From CAWJFP01 sp963842155 (lineage in GTDB: Bacteria > Pseudomonadota > Alphaproteobacteria > JACZXZ01), in NCBI GenBank assembly GCA_963842155.1, contig CAWJFP010000004.1, forward strand, positions 117,673 through 181,672: a stretch of DNA of 64,000 bases. Direction: 5' to 3'. How positions within the stretch are numbered: position 1 is the stretch's first letter; each line of letters begins with the position of its first letter. The position numbers and the translations under genes are program-made. Positions 63,122 through 64,000 of the stretch are shown here, piece after piece. The notes beneath the pieces are model-generated. The model was not told where the DNA came from, made no database searches, and saw only the letters and a program-made list of their open reading frames with translations.

Positions 63122-63741
63122 CAGCCGACGAGAACGTCGCAGAGATTGACCAGCATCCCGGCGGTCGCCCCCCAGATGTACCGGTCGTCATAGGGCAGCA
63201 CGTAGAACTGCCGCTCGCGGCCGCGATAGACGCGCTGCTCGAGATGATGGTTCGCGCGATCGAGCACGAAGCCGAGCGGCACCTCGAAGACCTCCGCTAC
63301 CTCGAAGGGATCGGGATTGACCGGGAAGGGCGGCTCGACCAGCGCCACCACGGGATGGATGATGAATCCGGTCCGCGTCTCGTAATCGTCGAGCCGGCCG
63401 ACCGGCTCGACCCGCTCGGGCGGCAGCCCGACCTCCTCGAAGGCCTCGCGCAGGGCCGCCTCCTCCGGATTGCGGTCGCGCTCTTCGATGCGGCCGCCGG
63501 GAAAGCTGATTTGGCCGGCATGATCGGTGAGATGGGCCGTGCGCTGCGTGAGCAGAATGGTCATGCCGTCGGCACGATCGACGAGGGGCACCAGCACGGC
63601 GGCGGGCGTGAGCGGTCCCGGGTGACGCATATCCTCGTCGTTGAGGTCGTGATCGCCACGGTTGGGCGAGCGGCGGCGTCCGCGCGCGCCGCCGTCTCCG
63701 CTGGCCGCCCTGAGGCGCTCGATCACCCGCGCGCGCGTCAT
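63121..63741 (-). CDS. NUDIX CoA pyrophosphatase (NudL-like)
   Basis: A 206-residue NUDIX hydrolase. The Nudix box (G-G-R-I-E-E-R, then a R-E-A-F-E-E-V-G-L) follows the UPF0035 motif LLTQRTAHLTDHAGQISFPGG, which marks CoA-pyrophosphatases that split CoA to phosphopantetheine and ADP. ATG 63741 is chosen; an upstream in-frame ATG at 63783 would overlap the DUF1285 gene. It is 25 bases after DUF1285 and one base before DUF6111; the order DUF1285-NUDIX-DUF6111-cca is typical of Rhodospirillales. Confidence 0.92.
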   Translation of the reverse strand: MTRARVIERLRAASGDGGARGRRRSPNRGDHDLNDEDMRHPGPLTPAAVLVPLVDRADGMTILLTQRTAHLTDHAGQISFPGGRIEERDRNPEEAALREAFEEVGLPPERVEPVGRLDDYETRTGFIIHPVVALVEPPFPVNPDPFEVAEVFEVPLGFVLDRANHHLEQRVYRGRERQFYVLPYDDRYIWGATAGMLVNLCDVLVG

Positions 63742-63766
63742 TGTGGTCTCGCCGCTGTCCAATTCT

Positions 63767-64000
63767 TCAGTCCTGCTTTGCATCGAGCCGGCCAAGCGGG
63801 AAGAGAACGCCGCCGCTCCATATGCCGAGCAGCCCGCCGTCCTCCCCGTCCTCGATCGCGCCGAGCTCGACGAGCTGATAATAGACCGGCCGCAGGATAA
63901 GCGCCTCGAGGCCGGGACGCACCAGGATATAGGGACTCGGCTCCCCGCTCGCGGCATCGTAACTGACGTGGATGGGATGCTCGCGCCCCGCCGCGACGCG
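63767..64000 (-). CDS. DUF1285 family protein, N-terminal part outside the window
   Basis: The frame is open from 64000 down to a stop at 63767, giving the last 77 residues. They contain G-E-P-S-P-Y-I-L-V-R-P-G-L-E-A-L-I-L-R and V-Y-Y-Q-L-V-E-L-G-A, ending G-I-W-S-G-G-V-L-F-P-L-G-R-L-D. This is the C-terminal half of DUF1285. The start lies beyond the window. It is upstream of the NUDIX gene. Function unknown. Confidence 0.82.
   Translation of the reverse strand, partial: RVAAGREHPIHVSYDAASGEPSPYILVRPGLEALILRPVYYQLVELGAIEDGEDGGLLGIWSGGVLFPLGRLDAKQD

Overview
The window looks like chromosomal DNA of a GC-rich alphaproteobacterium. The gene content and neighbourhoods suggest Rhodospirillales or a related group: DUF721 - DsbA-like - SMC; an F0-only ATP synthase operon with a b' subunit; petABC; and the alphaproteobacterial families DUF1491, DUF6111 and DUF1285. 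Genes are densely packed and many overlap by 1-4 bases. TTG and GTG starts are common. I found no tRNA, rRNA, CRISPR array, integrase, transposase or prophage gene.

Layout. 1-5.3 kb: end of a DUF721 (DciA-like) gene, a DsbA-like thioredoxin, SMC and a hotdog thioesterase. 5.3-7.9 kb: ATP synthase F0 operon (atpZ-B-E-b'-b) behind a recognisable promoter. 7.9-13.4 kb: aspartate aminotransferase, a small methyltransferase, a 58-residue ORF, uvrB and a 2OG-Fe(II) oxygenase. 13.5-17 kb: EnvZ-like kinase, OmpR-like regulator and MarR regulator (a PetR/PetP-like set), divergent from ilvE. 17-21.7 kb: a metal-handling block of copD, copC, an unknown exported protein, a DUF2946-like protein, a NiCoT nickel/cobalt permease and an orphan bufferin-type peptide (DUF2282/BufA1). 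21.7-26.3 kb: moaE, moaD, mobB, pgsA, uvrC and an AT-rich gap. 26.3-31.2 kb: SDR, CsaA, phasin, TetR, YbaK, proC, YbjN and ubiK. 31.4-35.9 kb: a SAM/adenylate cyclase/ATPase/TPR protein and hldD. 36-44.7 kb: lgt, midA-like, pgeF, a lipoprotein, prs, rplY, pth, ychF, DUF1491 and a dienelactone hydrolase. 44.7-48.3 kb: aconitase X large and small subunits, palindromic repeats, a VOC protein and mtnP. 48.3-52.5 kb: petABC, then trmL-hemF divergently. 52.5-64 kb: DUF4189, a TM2-like protein, pabAB-pabC, an SGNH hydrolase, a small unknown protein, a Baeyer-Villiger-type monooxygenase, a CHASE3/HAMP/GGDEF diguanylate cyclase, CCA transferase, DUF6111, a NUDIX CoA pyrophosphatase and the end of a DUF1285 gene.

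The most striking sequence-level feature is nine single-base frame breaks in eight otherwise well-conserved genes: uvrB, copC, moaD, mobB, ybaK, the cyclase, ychF (two) and the aconitase X large subunit. In each, undoing one base restores the family protein. Because several are core genes and many breaks lie in short homopolymers, I think most are assembly or sequencing errors. Any annotation of these genes as split or pseudo should be treated with suspicion.

The most biologically interesting region is the 17-21.7 kb metal block, which carries a DUF2282/BufA1 peptide precursor without its usual DUF692 modification enzyme. I do not see a convincing wholly new multi-gene system. The best leads are that block, a pair of apparently leaderless promoters (TATAAT six bases before a start codon), and a DnaA box beside the DciA-like gene.
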